A DNA stretch of 11,412 nucleotides from an uncultured Jeotgalicoccus sp. Its GTDB lineage: Bacteria > Bacillota > Bacilli > Staphylococcales > Salinicoccaceae. The notes beneath the pieces were generated by a model. That model saw only the letters and a list, made by a program, of their open reading frames with translations, was not told where the DNA came from and made no database searches. The position numbers and the translations under genes are program-made. The stretch covers positions 1 through 11,412 of the forward strand of contig CANRKV010000034.1 in the NCBI GenBank assembly GCA_947631305.1, written 5' to 3'. This document shows, in pieces, positions 1 through 6,369 of the stretch (within the stretch, counting starts at the first letter, position 1; every line of letters starts with the position of its first letter).

Positions 1-1199
1 TGTGACTCATCGAATTCGATGTTAAAGTCAGCAGCGAGCATGCTGTATACTTCCATAGCGTCACCGCTTAATTTTTTCGATAAAGGCAATACTGCCGCTT
101 TAAACGGTGCAAGAGCAGGGTGCAGACGCAGCACTGTGCGTGAGTCGCCTGACTCAAGTTCTTCTTCGTCATAAGCATCTGTAAGGAATGCAAGTGTCAT
201 ACGGTCAAGGCCGAGTGACGGTTCGATGCAGTATGGAATATATTTCTCGTTAGTTTCAGGATCGTGATATCTGAAATCTTCGTTTGAATGTTCCATGTGC
301 TGACGAAGGTCATAGTCTGTACGGCTGGCAACGCCCCACAGTTCACCCCAGCCAAACGGGAATTTGTATTCAATATCAGTTGTTGCATTAGAGTAGTGTG
401 ATAATTCATCATCATCATGTTCTCTGAGACGTGTATTTTCTTCGCTTAAGTTTAAATCTTTCAGCCATTTAACAGCGAATTCTTTCCAGTAAGTCTGCCA
501 TTCCATTTCTGTACCCGGCTTACAGAAGAATTCTAACTCCATCTGATCAAATTCACGTGTTCTGAATGTGAAGTTACCCGGTGTAATTTCGTTACGGAAT
601 GATTTACCCACCTGTCCGATACCGAACGGAAGTTTTTTACGCATAGTGCGCTGAACGTTTTTATAGTTAACAAAGATACCTTGTGCAGTTTCAGGACGCA
701 GGAATAATTCGTTAGTAGAACCTTCCGTTACACCCTGGAATGTTTTAAACATTAAGTTGAACTGACGAATATCAGTGTACTCGTGAGCACCGCAAGTCGG
801 GCAGTCGATATTTTTATCGTCGATTATTTCTTTCATTGCTTCGAACGATAAACCGTCTGCAACGAAAGTGTCATCTTCTTTCTGCATAACATCTTCAATT
901 AATTTGTCAGCACGGTGACGTGATTTACATTGCTTACAGTCGATCATCGGGTCGTTAAAGTTATTTAAGTGACCTGAAGCTTCCCATGTTTTAGGGTTCA
1001 TTAAAATTGCAGCATCCAGTCCGACGTTATACGGAGACTCCTGAATGAATTTTTTCCACCATGCAGCTTTAACGTTGTTTTTCAGTTCGATGCCTAACGG
1101 ACCGTAGTCCCAAGTGTTTGCAAGACCGCCGTAGATTTCACTGCCGGGGAAAACAAAGCCTCTTGTTTTTGCCAGATTTACAATTGTGTCCATGTTCAT
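1..1199 (-). CDS. glyS: Glycyl-tRNA synthetase, single-chain class II type (3' end outside window)
   Basis: Charges tRNA-Gly with glycine in the cytoplasm, using ATP. I translated 399 complete codons; the family is about 460 residues in staphylococci, so roughly the last 60 residues lie beyond the left edge. Near the N-terminus is the EIYGGLANTWDYGPLG stretch (about residues 21-36) typical of the homodimeric type, as opposed to the GlyQ/GlyS two-subunit type of Bacillus. A zinc-binding pair of CxxC motifs lies at C88/C91 and C133/C136. Class II motif 2 is around residues 200-225 (GKSFRNE, then REFDQMELEFF) and motif 3 is EPSLGLDRM (about 326-334). The C-terminal anticodon-binding domain has begun at the cut. 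I chose ATG at 1199 because an AGGAG lies at 1211-1215, 11 bases upstream; a second ATG two codons in is farther away. The gene is transcribed away from ccpN and is preceded by a glycine T-box. Confidence 0.97.
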   Translation of the reverse strand, partial: MNMDTIVNLAKTRGFVFPGSEIYGGLANTWDYGPLGIELKNNVKAAWWKKFIQESPYNVGLDAAILMNPKTWEASGHLNNFNDPMIDCKQCKSRHRADKLIEDVMQKEDDTFVADGLSFEAMKEIIDDKNIDCPTCGAHEYTDIRQFNLMFKTFQGVTEGSTNELFLRPETAQGIFVNYKNVQRTMRKKLPFGIGQVGKSFRNEITPGNFTFRTREFDQMELEFFCKPGTEMEWQTYWKEFAVKWLKDLNLSEENTRLREHDDDELSHYSNATTDIEYKFPFGWGELWGVASRTDYDLRQHMEHSNEDFRYHDPETNEKYIPYCIEPSLGLDRMTLAFLTDAYDEEELESGDSRTVLRLHPALAPFKAAVLPLSKKLSGDAMEVYSMLAADFNIEFDES

Positions 1200-1230
1200 A
1201 GTTAATGCAGCTCCTTTTTATTATTAATTT

Positions 1231-1277
1231 ATATATAAAAAAGTCCCTGGACAGCATAAAAAATGCTATCCAGGGAC
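1231..1277 (-). terminator. T-box attenuator terminator hairpin of glyS
   Basis: Minus-strand arms GTCCCTGGATAGCAT and ATGCTGTCCAGGGAC (1277-1243) form a 15-bp stem with one T-G wobble and a five-base loop. A T-rich run (TTTTTTATATAT, 1242-1231) follows. The 5' arm overlaps the sequence needed for the antiterminator, so charged tRNA should favour termination before glyS. Confidence 0.95.
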
Positions 1278-1400
1278 GAGCGCAGCCCGCGGTTCCACCC
1301 AATTTAGTAAGAAAACTCGCTTTTATATATAAAATTAATTGTATTTGTAAATTATTATGCCATTTTCGTTGCCAGGCTCACACCATTCCTGACTCGCTTA
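1231..1400 (-). promoter_or_regulatory. Glycine T-box riboswitch (tRNA-Gly sensor) in the glyS leader
   Basis: This transcription-attenuation leader reads uncharged tRNA-Gly and switches glyS on. On the minus strand the T-box core GGGTGGAACCGCGGG lies at 1300-1286. Its TGGA (1297-1294) would pair with a UCCA acceptor end, as expected for tRNA-Gly with discriminator U. Upstream, a Stem I-like segment contains GGTGTGAGCC followed by GAAAATGGCA. The GGC at 1361-1359, followed by A, sits where the specifier codon is expected and encodes glycine. The T-box is followed by CGTCCC, which can pair in the antiterminator or in the terminator hairpin at 1243-1277. The leader is only about 200 nt, fitting the short glycine class that lacks Stem II. 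The T-box core and terminator are seen directly; specifier placement is by alignment from memory. Confidence 0.95.
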
Positions 1401-1405
1401 CGGCT

Positions 1406-1434
1406 ATTATATAATTAGAGCAGAATGAATGCAA
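1406..1434 (-). promoter_or_regulatory. SigA-type promoter of glyS
   Basis: On the minus strand, -35 TTGCAT (1434-1429) is separated by exactly 17 bases from a perfect -10 TATAAT (1411-1406). The predicted start is near 1399, just before the T-box Stem I sequence, giving a leader of about 200 nt. Assigned from consensus match and position only. Confidence 0.8.
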
Positions 1435-1445
1435 GTACGATGATA

Positions 1446-1474
1446 TTTCTTTATCTCTGTAAATATTATATAAT
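1446..1474 (+). promoter_or_regulatory. Probable promoter of the ccpN-yqfL-dnaG-rpoD operon
   Basis: A perfect -10 TATAAT lies at 1469-1474. The element 17 bases upstream (TTTCTT, 1446-1451) is a poor -35. If used, transcription would start near 1481, leaving only about 15 bases before the GTG start, although the GGGAG ribosome-binding site (1484-1488) would still be included. The weak -35 suggests low basal strength, an activator, or a slightly different start site. Confidence 0.5.
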
Positions 1475-1495
1475 ATTAATGTTGGGAGTGAGAAC

Positions 1496-2113
1496 GTGGA
1501 ACTGAACGAACGCCAAGAAAAAATTCTAAGCATAGTTAAACAGCACGGGCCGATTACCGGCAGTAAGATTGCTGCACAGCTGTCATTGACCCGTGCAACA
1601 TTACGACCGGATCTGGCTATATTGACGATGTCCGGCTTTTTGGATGCAAGACCCCGTGTCGGTTATTTTTATACAGGCAAGGAAACAAACGACGTCATCG
1701 CACTTAAAGTAAATAATATATTAGTACGGGATGTACAGAGTTTACCTATTTTAATCACGGTTGAAACGAGTATTTACGATGCAATCGTCAAGATGTTCCT
1801 GGAAGATGTGGGCACGCTGTACGTTATTGATAACGAGCAGTCTCTGGCTGGTGTTGTCTCAAGAAAAGATCTGTTAAAAGGAACGATGAGTTTCAATGAT
1901 ACAGAAAATACACCAGTCAGTGCAGTAATGACCCGGACACCCAACATTGCGATGTGCTATTCGGATGATCTTCTTTTATATGTTGCAAAACAGATCATTG
2001 ACAGACAGATTGATTCACTGCCGGTTGTTAAAGAGAGCAACGGCAGGATTGAAGTTACAGGCAGAATTACTAAAACCAATATTACAAAAGTATTTGTAAA
2101 TTTAATGGAGTGA
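1496..2113 (+). CDS. ccpN: CcpN-like transcriptional repressor (HTH plus two CBS domains)
   Basis: A 205-residue DNA-binding regulator. An N-terminal winged helix-turn-helix (about residues 5-60, with ITGSKIAAQLSLTRATLRPDLAIL and then GYFYTG) is followed by two CBS modules (about 78-130 and 138-203; VSRKDLLKG and VMTRTPNI are typical), which in this family sense nucleotide or metabolite state. In Bacillus subtilis, CcpN represses gluconeogenic gapB and pckA during growth on glucose; transfer of that role here is inference. The start is GTG, with GGGAG seven bases upstream. Its stop lies 7 bases before the next gene, whose GGAG ribosome-binding site overlaps the end of ccpN, so the two are probably translated together. 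It heads the rightward operon and is divergent from glyS. Length and domain order match the family. Confidence 0.92.
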   Translation: MELNERQEKILSIVKQHGPITGSKIAAQLSLTRATLRPDLAILTMSGFLDARPRVGYFYTGKETNDVIALKVNNILVRDVQSLPILITVETSIYDAIVKMFLEDVGTLYVIDNEQSLAGVVSRKDLLKGTMSFNDTENTPVSAVMTRTPNIAMCYSDDLLLYVAKQIIDRQIDSLPVVKESNGRIEVTGRITKTNITKVFVNLME

Positions 2114-2120
2114 AAAAATA

Positions 2121-2945
2121 ATGTCGAATTTTAAAATAATCGTTGCATCAGACTCAGTCGGAGAAACAGGCGAACTCGTAACGAAAGCATGCCTGTCACA
2201 ATTTAAAATCGACGCACCCGATAATGTTATCGACCGTTATCCATACGTGGACAGCTGCGACGACATTGACGACGTGATAGATTTAGCCAAAAGCAAAAAT
2301 GCATTAGTCGTCTATACTTTAATTACACCGGATTTAAGAAAATATATGGTCGCTGAGCTCGATAAGGAAGACATTTCCTATATCGATGTAATGGGACCGC
2401 TGATGGATGAAATAGCGAAAGCCACCGGACTTGAACCATACAATGAACCTGGCCGTGTTCACCGTCTTGACGAGGAATACTTCAAAAAGATTGAAGCAAT
2501 TGAATTTGCTGTAAAATACGATGATGGTAAAGACACAAGCGGGCTTGATAAGGCTGATATAGTGCTGCTGGGTGTTTCAAGAACTTCGAAAACACCGCTG
2601 TCGCAGTTTTTAGCTTTAAAGAAATATAAAGTGATGAATGTTCCGCTCGTACCGGAAGTGAAGCCGCCGGCTGAATTATTCGACGTGGATCCTGAAAAGT
2701 GTGTCGCTTTACGCATTAACCCGGATACATTATATAAAATCCGCAAGGAGCGTTTAAGCCAGCTCGGCTTAAAAGACACCGCGATGTATGCCAACAGCAC
2801 ACGTATTGAAGACGAACTGACTTACTTCGATGAAATAATCGGCAAAATAGGCTGTCCGATAATAGACGTATCTGATAAAGCAATCGAGGAAACAGCGAAT
2901 GCTATTATGAAGTACGTGGACAGCGAGAGTAATATTAGAGGGTGA
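2121..2945 (+). CDS. yqfL: Pyruvate, phosphate dikinase regulatory protein family (DUF299, YqfL-type)
   Basis: A 274-residue member of the family whose characterised plant and bacterial members are bifunctional ADP-dependent kinase/phosphorylases acting on a threonine of PPDK or PEP synthase. The N-terminus has the family's ASDSVGETGE (about residues 9-18). A P-loop-like LLGVSRTSKTPLS is at about 149-161, followed by KVMNVPLVPE. In Bacillus subtilis the homologue YqfL sits beside ccpN and opposes CcpN repression of gluconeogenesis, although that species has no PPDK. I therefore infer a regulatory job tied to ccpN here, or to a PPDK elsewhere in the genome. Start ATG 2121 is served by GGAG at 2107-2110. 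Four bases separate its stop from dnaG. Confidence 0.93.
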   Translation: MSNFKIIVASDSVGETGELVTKACLSQFKIDAPDNVIDRYPYVDSCDDIDDVIDLAKSKNALVVYTLITPDLRKYMVAELDKEDISYIDVMGPLMDEIAKATGLEPYNEPGRVHRLDEEYFKKIEAIEFAVKYDDGKDTSGLDKADIVLLGVSRTSKTPLSQFLALKKYKVMNVPLVPEVKPPAELFDVDPEKCVALRINPDTLYKIRKERLSQLGLKDTAMYANSTRIEDELTYFDEIIGKIGCPIIDVSDKAIEETANAIMKYVDSESNIRG

Positions 2946-2949
2946 TAAT

Positions 2950-4701
2950 TTGAGAATACCCGAGGAAACCATAGCTAAAATAAAAGACGAGACCGACATT
3001 ACTGAGTTAGTTGCAAGTTACATTAAGCTTGAACGGCGCGGGAGAAACTATGTTGGTCTCTGTCCGTTTCACGATGAGAAAACACCATCCTTTTCCGTCA
3101 GTCCCGAAAAACAGATCGCACATTGTTTCGGCTGTAAAAAGGGCGGGAATGTATTCCAGTTTCTGATGGAAATTGAGAGTATGTCATTTTCTGAAGCTGC
3201 AGCAAAACTCGGAGAACCGCTGAATATAAAAATAGATACTGAAACGAGCAACGTTGCTGAGAGCGATATGACACTTATCCGCATGCACGATTATATGACG
3301 GATTTATACCATCATCTTCTTATGAACACAAATGAAGGTGAAAAACCGCTCCAGTACTTGCTGGACAGAGGATTCAGCACAGACCTGATCCGCGCTGAAA
3401 AAATCGGTTTTGCACCGAATATGTCTTACTTTGCAAAAAATGCGCTGCTTGAGCAGGGTTATAACGAAGAAACCGCATATCAGGCAGGACTGCTGTCGAG
3501 AAATGAAGAAAACTTCTCTTATTACGACCGCTTTGTCGGGCGTATTATGATTCCTATAAAAAATCATCAGGGACACCACGTCGGCTATACAGCTAGAAGT
3601 ATCGATGGCAGTGAACCTAAATATTTAAATACACCCGAGACGGAAATATTTAAAAAACGGGAACTGTTTTTTAACTTGAACGATGCCAGAAAGCATGTCA
3701 GAAAGCTTGATAACATTATTTTAATGGAAGGGCATCTTGATGTTTTAAAAGTTAAAATGACCAAAGTCAGACATATCGTTGCAACGATGGGGACGGAACT
3801 CAGCCAGGAAAATTTAAATCTGCTGGAACGTCTGTCATCGAACGTCACGATTATGTTTGACGGTGACTCTGCCGGACGCAATGCTACGCTGAAAGTCGGG
3901 GACACTCTGCTTAAACGCGGCTTAAATGTTTATGTGCAGAAAATTCCCGATAAAATGGACCCGGATGAATACATCGAAACATTTGGTGCAGAGAAATTTG
4001 AGCAGTTCATTCAGGAACAGCAGCAGCATTACCTGCATTTTAAAGCAGAAGTGCTCCGTCACGATGCAAAAGATAATGACATGAAGTTTACACAGCACTT
4101 GAACCTTCTTGCAAACGACATGCAGTATGTCACGGATCATTTAACAGCTGAACGGCTGATCGGGACAATCAGTTCTATTTTCGGTGTCGATAAGCAGGCA
4201 TTATCCGGGCAAATTCCGGAGCCTGTTAGACAGGAGACAAGCTATGCTGTACCTGAACCCCGCCGTCAGCAATTATCGCAGCGTCAAAAAAAAGAACGCT
4301 ACGTAACGAGAATAATGATGGTAAACCGCGAGTATCTGCTTGAATACAGCGATACGCTGGATGGTAATGTCTTAACTTACGCCCCTTACTATGATATAAT
4401 AAGAGGACTTTGTGCCTATTTTGAAGCACATACAGTTTTCGATCTGTCTCTCGCCCTTAATTATCTTGACCCTGCACTGACGGACACACTGATAGAACTC
4501 GACGGCATGTCGATTCATGAAGATGTCTCACATAGTGAAATAAATGATTATCTGGAAGATTTAAGTGGTATAAGAAATAGTGAAAACGAAAAACAGGAAT
4601 TATACCGCAGACTTGAAATTGCGGAACGTGAAAATGACTTTGAACTGCAGATTAAGCTTACCCAGGAACTGGTTGAGCTTAACCGGACGTACAAAATGTA
4701 G
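2950..4701 (+). CDS. dnaG: DNA primase
   Basis: Makes the RNA primers for replication and works with the replicative helicase at the fork. It has 583 residues, within the usual range (about 570-605). The N-terminal CHC2 zinc finger is complete (C38, H41, C59, C62). The catalytic TOPRIM domain follows: E260 in MEGHLDVLK, and D304/D306 in MFDGDSAGRNA. The C-terminal part (after about residue 430) is the poorly conserved helicase-binding region. The start is TTG at 2950, with AGAGGGTGA (2937-2945) just upstream overlapping the end of the previous gene; no in-frame ATG nearby would keep the N-terminal RIPEE(T)I sequence typical of the family. A TTG start after a 4-base gap suggests translation coupled to, and limited by, the upstream gene. 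A possible internal promoter lies near its 3' end. Confidence 0.98.
   Translation: MRIPEETIAKIKDETDITELVASYIKLERRGRNYVGLCPFHDEKTPSFSVSPEKQIAHCFGCKKGGNVFQFLMEIESMSFSEAAAKLGEPLNIKIDTETSNVAESDMTLIRMHDYMTDLYHHLLMNTNEGEKPLQYLLDRGFSTDLIRAEKIGFAPNMSYFAKNALLEQGYNEETAYQAGLLSRNEENFSYYDRFVGRIMIPIKNHQGHHVGYTARSIDGSEPKYLNTPETEIFKKRELFFNLNDARKHVRKLDNIILMEGHLDVLKVKMTKVRHIVATMGTELSQENLNLLERLSSNVTIMFDGDSAGRNATLKVGDTLLKRGLNVYVQKIPDKMDPDEYIETFGAEKFEQFIQEQQQHYLHFKAEVLRHDAKDNDMKFTQHLNLLANDMQYVTDHLTAERLIGTISSIFGVDKQALSGQIPEPVRQETSYAVPEPRRQQLSQRQKKERYVTRIMMVNREYLLEYSDTLDGNVLTYAPYYDIIRGLCAYFEAHTVFDLSLALNYLDPALTDTLIELDGMSIHEDVSHSEINDYLEDLSGIRNSENEKQELYRRLEIAERENDFELQIKLTQELVELNRTYKM
4372..4400 (+). promoter_or_regulatory. 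Candidate internal promoter within dnaG, driving rpoD
   Basis: TTAACT (4372-4377), a 17-base spacer and a perfect TATAAT (4395-4400) preceded by an extended -10 TGA (4392-4394). It lies about 330 bases upstream of rpoD, inside dnaG coding sequence. Internal promoters ahead of the primary sigma gene are known for this operon in other Firmicutes; use here is inferred. Confidence 0.45.
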
Positions 4702-4726
4702 TTTTTGATAACTTAGGAGGCACAGT

Positions 4727-5833
4727 ATGGCGAAGAAAAAAACAATTGCAGCTGAGATTAAAGAACTTGAATTCACAACTATCGAACAGGCAAAAGCATA
4801 CCTGTTGGAAAAAGGGAAAAAGGACGGCCAGCTGTCTCACGAAGAAGTTGCTGATAAATTAGCAAACTTCGAGCTGGATTCAGATGCCATGGACGAATTT
4901 TTCGAAGAATTAAACGAAAATGAAGTTCAGATGATTAATGAAAAAGATTCGTCGGATACAAATGAAAAACTGGATCTCTCTGATATGAGTGCACCTCCGG
5001 GCGTTAAAATTAACGACCCTGTGCGTATGTATCTTAAAGAAATCGGGCGCGTTGATTTATTAACTGCTGCTGAAGAAGTTGAACTGGCGAAGCGTATCGA
5101 ACAGGGTGACGATATCGCGAGAAGCCGTCTGGCTGAAGCGAACTTACGCCTGGTAGTTAGTATTGCAAAACGCTATGTCGGACGCGGCATGCTCTTCCTC
5201 GACCTGATTCAGGAAGGAAACATGGGTCTGATTAAAGCTGTTGAAAAATTCGACTTTACTAAAGGTTTTAAATTCTCGACTTATGCAACCTGGTGGATTC
5301 GTCAGGCAATTACACGTGCTATTGCCGACCAGGCCAGAACAATCCGTATCCCGGTACACATGGTTGAGACAATCAACAAACTTATCCGTATTCAGCGCCA
5401 GCTGCTTCAGGATTTAGGACGCGAACCGACACCTGAAGAAATCGGTGAAGAAATGGATCTGCCTGCTGAAAAAGTCCGTGAAATTCTAAAAATTGCTCAG
5501 GAGCCTGTTTCACTTGAAACTCCTATCGGTGAAGAAGACGACAGCCATCTTGGCGACTTTATCGAAGACCAGGAAGCACAGAGCCCATCGGATCATGCAG
5601 CTTACGAACTGTTAAAAGAACAGCTTGAAGATGTGCTTGATACTTTAACTGACCGTGAAGAAAATGTTCTTCGTCTGCGTTTCGGTCTTGACGACGGACG
5701 TACGCGCACGCTTGAAGAAGTAGGTAAAGTATTTGGTGTTACCCGTGAACGTATCAGACAAATCGAAGCAAAAGCACTGCGTAAATTAAGACATCCGTCA
5801 AGAAGTAAGAAATTAAAAGACTTTATGGATTAA
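4727..5833 (+). CDS. rpoD: Primary RNA polymerase sigma factor SigA (sigma-70 family)
   Basis: The housekeeping sigma factor that directs RNA polymerase to -35/-10 promoters. At 368 residues it equals the length I recall for staphylococcal SigA. Region 1.1 (about 1-75) is present, marking a primary rather than alternative sigma. Region 1.2 starts at DPVRMYLKEIGRV (about 97-109). Region 2 (about 138-208) holds the polymerase-binding and -10 recognition residues, with GFKFSTYATWWIRQAI (180-195). Region 3 spans about 217-293. Region 4 (about 305-360) contains the -35-binding helix-turn-helix, TLEEVGKVFGVTRERIRQIE. Start ATG 4727 has a perfect AGGAGG six bases upstream, much stronger than the sites of the preceding genes and consistent with high expression. 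It is 25 bases after dnaG. No convincing intrinsic terminator follows it, so read-through into cccA is possible. Confidence 0.99.
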   Translation: MAKKKTIAAEIKELEFTTIEQAKAYLLEKGKKDGQLSHEEVADKLANFELDSDAMDEFFEELNENEVQMINEKDSSDTNEKLDLSDMSAPPGVKINDPVRMYLKEIGRVDLLTAAEEVELAKRIEQGDDIARSRLAEANLRLVVSIAKRYVGRGMLFLDLIQEGNMGLIKAVEKFDFTKGFKFSTYATWWIRQAITRAIADQARTIRIPVHMVETINKLIRIQRQLLQDLGREPTPEEIGEEMDLPAEKVREILKIAQEPVSLETPIGEEDDSHLGDFIEDQEAQSPSDHAAYELLKEQLEDVLDTLTDREENVLRLRFGLDDGRTRTLEEVGKVFGVTRERIRQIEAKALRKLRHPSRSKKLKDFMD

Positions 5834-5847
5834 GAGTGTAATATTTT

Positions 5848-5880
5848 CTCAAAATTGTTTTGACTTTGACACAATTTGAG
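5848..5880. repeat. Imperfect inverted repeat over the cccA promoter
   Basis: CTCAAAATTGT (5848-5858) and ACAATTTGAG (5871-5880) are complementary apart from one extra A, with 12 bases between. The dyad brackets the candidate -35 elements of cccA. It lacks a following T-run, so it looks more like an operator than an rpoD terminator. The binding protein is unknown. Confidence 0.55.
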
Positions 5881-5893
5881 ATACAATTATATA
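5860..5893 (+). promoter_or_regulatory. Promoter region of cccA (two overlapping candidates)
   Basis: Candidate 1: TTGACT (5860-5865), a 16-base spacer and TACAAT (5882-5887). Candidate 2: consensus TTGACA (5866-5871), a 16-base spacer and TATATA (5888-5893). Either would give a 5' leader of about 30 bases. Both -35 elements overlap or abut the inverted repeat at 5848-5880. Confidence 0.65.
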
Positions 5894-5929
5894 TGAGATA
5901 ACATGAATAACAGATGAGGGGGTAACATA

Positions 5930-6310
5930 ATGAATAAAAATCCTATAATTCCATTCTTATTGATTATTTTCTTAGGAATCGGACTTGTGTTCTTACTTTC
6001 TGGATTAGGCGCAACTGACGACGGTGAGGAAGACGTTGCAACAGAAGAAGGTTCTGAGGAATCAGGCGGCGGCGAAGAAGCTTCAAGCGGCGACGTTGAT
6101 GCAGAAGGTATCGCTCGTGATAACTGTGCTTCATGTCACGGTCAAGACTTCAGCGGCGGAATGGGTCCTGCATTAGCTGGAACAAGTCTTGCTGAAGATG
6201 AATTCACGTCAATCGTACGTGATGGTCAAGGTTCTATGCCTGCATTCTCGGCAGACCAGATTGCAGATGAAGAACTTACAGCTTTATACCAGTTCTTTTC
6301 TGAACAGTAA
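5930..6310 (+). CDS. cccA: Membrane-anchored c-type cytochrome (cytochrome c550-like)
   Basis: A small electron carrier facing outward from the membrane, expected to pass electrons toward a terminal oxidase. It has 126 residues. One N-terminal transmembrane anchor (about residues 6-27) has no lipobox cysteine, so it is probably uncleaved. A strongly acidic, Gly/Ser-rich linker follows (about 29-58). The haem domain has a single CxxCH at C66-H70, and M103 in GSMPAF is the likely sixth haem ligand. Bacillus subtilis CccA (c550) has this same plan and also lies next to sigA. A strong GAGGGGGT (5916-5923) precedes ATG 5930. It is a single-gene unit with its own promoter region and a terminator. 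Haem attachment needs cytochrome c maturation genes that must lie elsewhere. Confidence 0.93.
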   Translation: MNKNPIIPFLLIIFLGIGLVFLLSGLGATDDGEEDVATEEGSEESGGGEEASSGDVDAEGIARDNCASCHGQDFSGGMGPALAGTSLAEDEFTSIVRDGQGSMPAFSADQIADEELTALYQFFSEQ

Positions 6311-6318
6311 TTATCTAT

Positions 6319-6352
6319 AAAAAAGACTCTCAATGATGGGAGTCTTTTTTTT
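6319..6352 (+). terminator. Intrinsic terminator after cccA
   Basis: GACTCTC (6325-6331) pairs with GGGAGTC (6338-6344) with one wobble and a six-base AATGAT loop, followed by eight Ts (6345-6352). A preceding A-run (6319-6324) extends the stem. It ends only 17 bases before the trmK start and 5 bases before its ribosome-binding site. Confidence 0.92.
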
Positions 6353-6369
6353 AATACAGGAGTGAGGAA

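Noticed and set aside
1205..1414. A 69-codon plus-strand frame across the glyS leader.
   Set aside because: It is the antisense of the T-box and its terminator, whose RNA structure explains the sequence; no ribosome-binding site was seen.
3585..3905. A 106-codon minus-strand frame within dnaG.
   Set aside because: It covers the TOPRIM-coding region of dnaG and reads as low-complexity hydrophobic sequence, as shadows do.
5848..5893. The dyad after rpoD as an intrinsic terminator.
   Set aside because: The stem is AT-rich with a 12-base loop and is followed by ATACAATTATATAT rather than a T-run, so a promoter/operator reading fits better.
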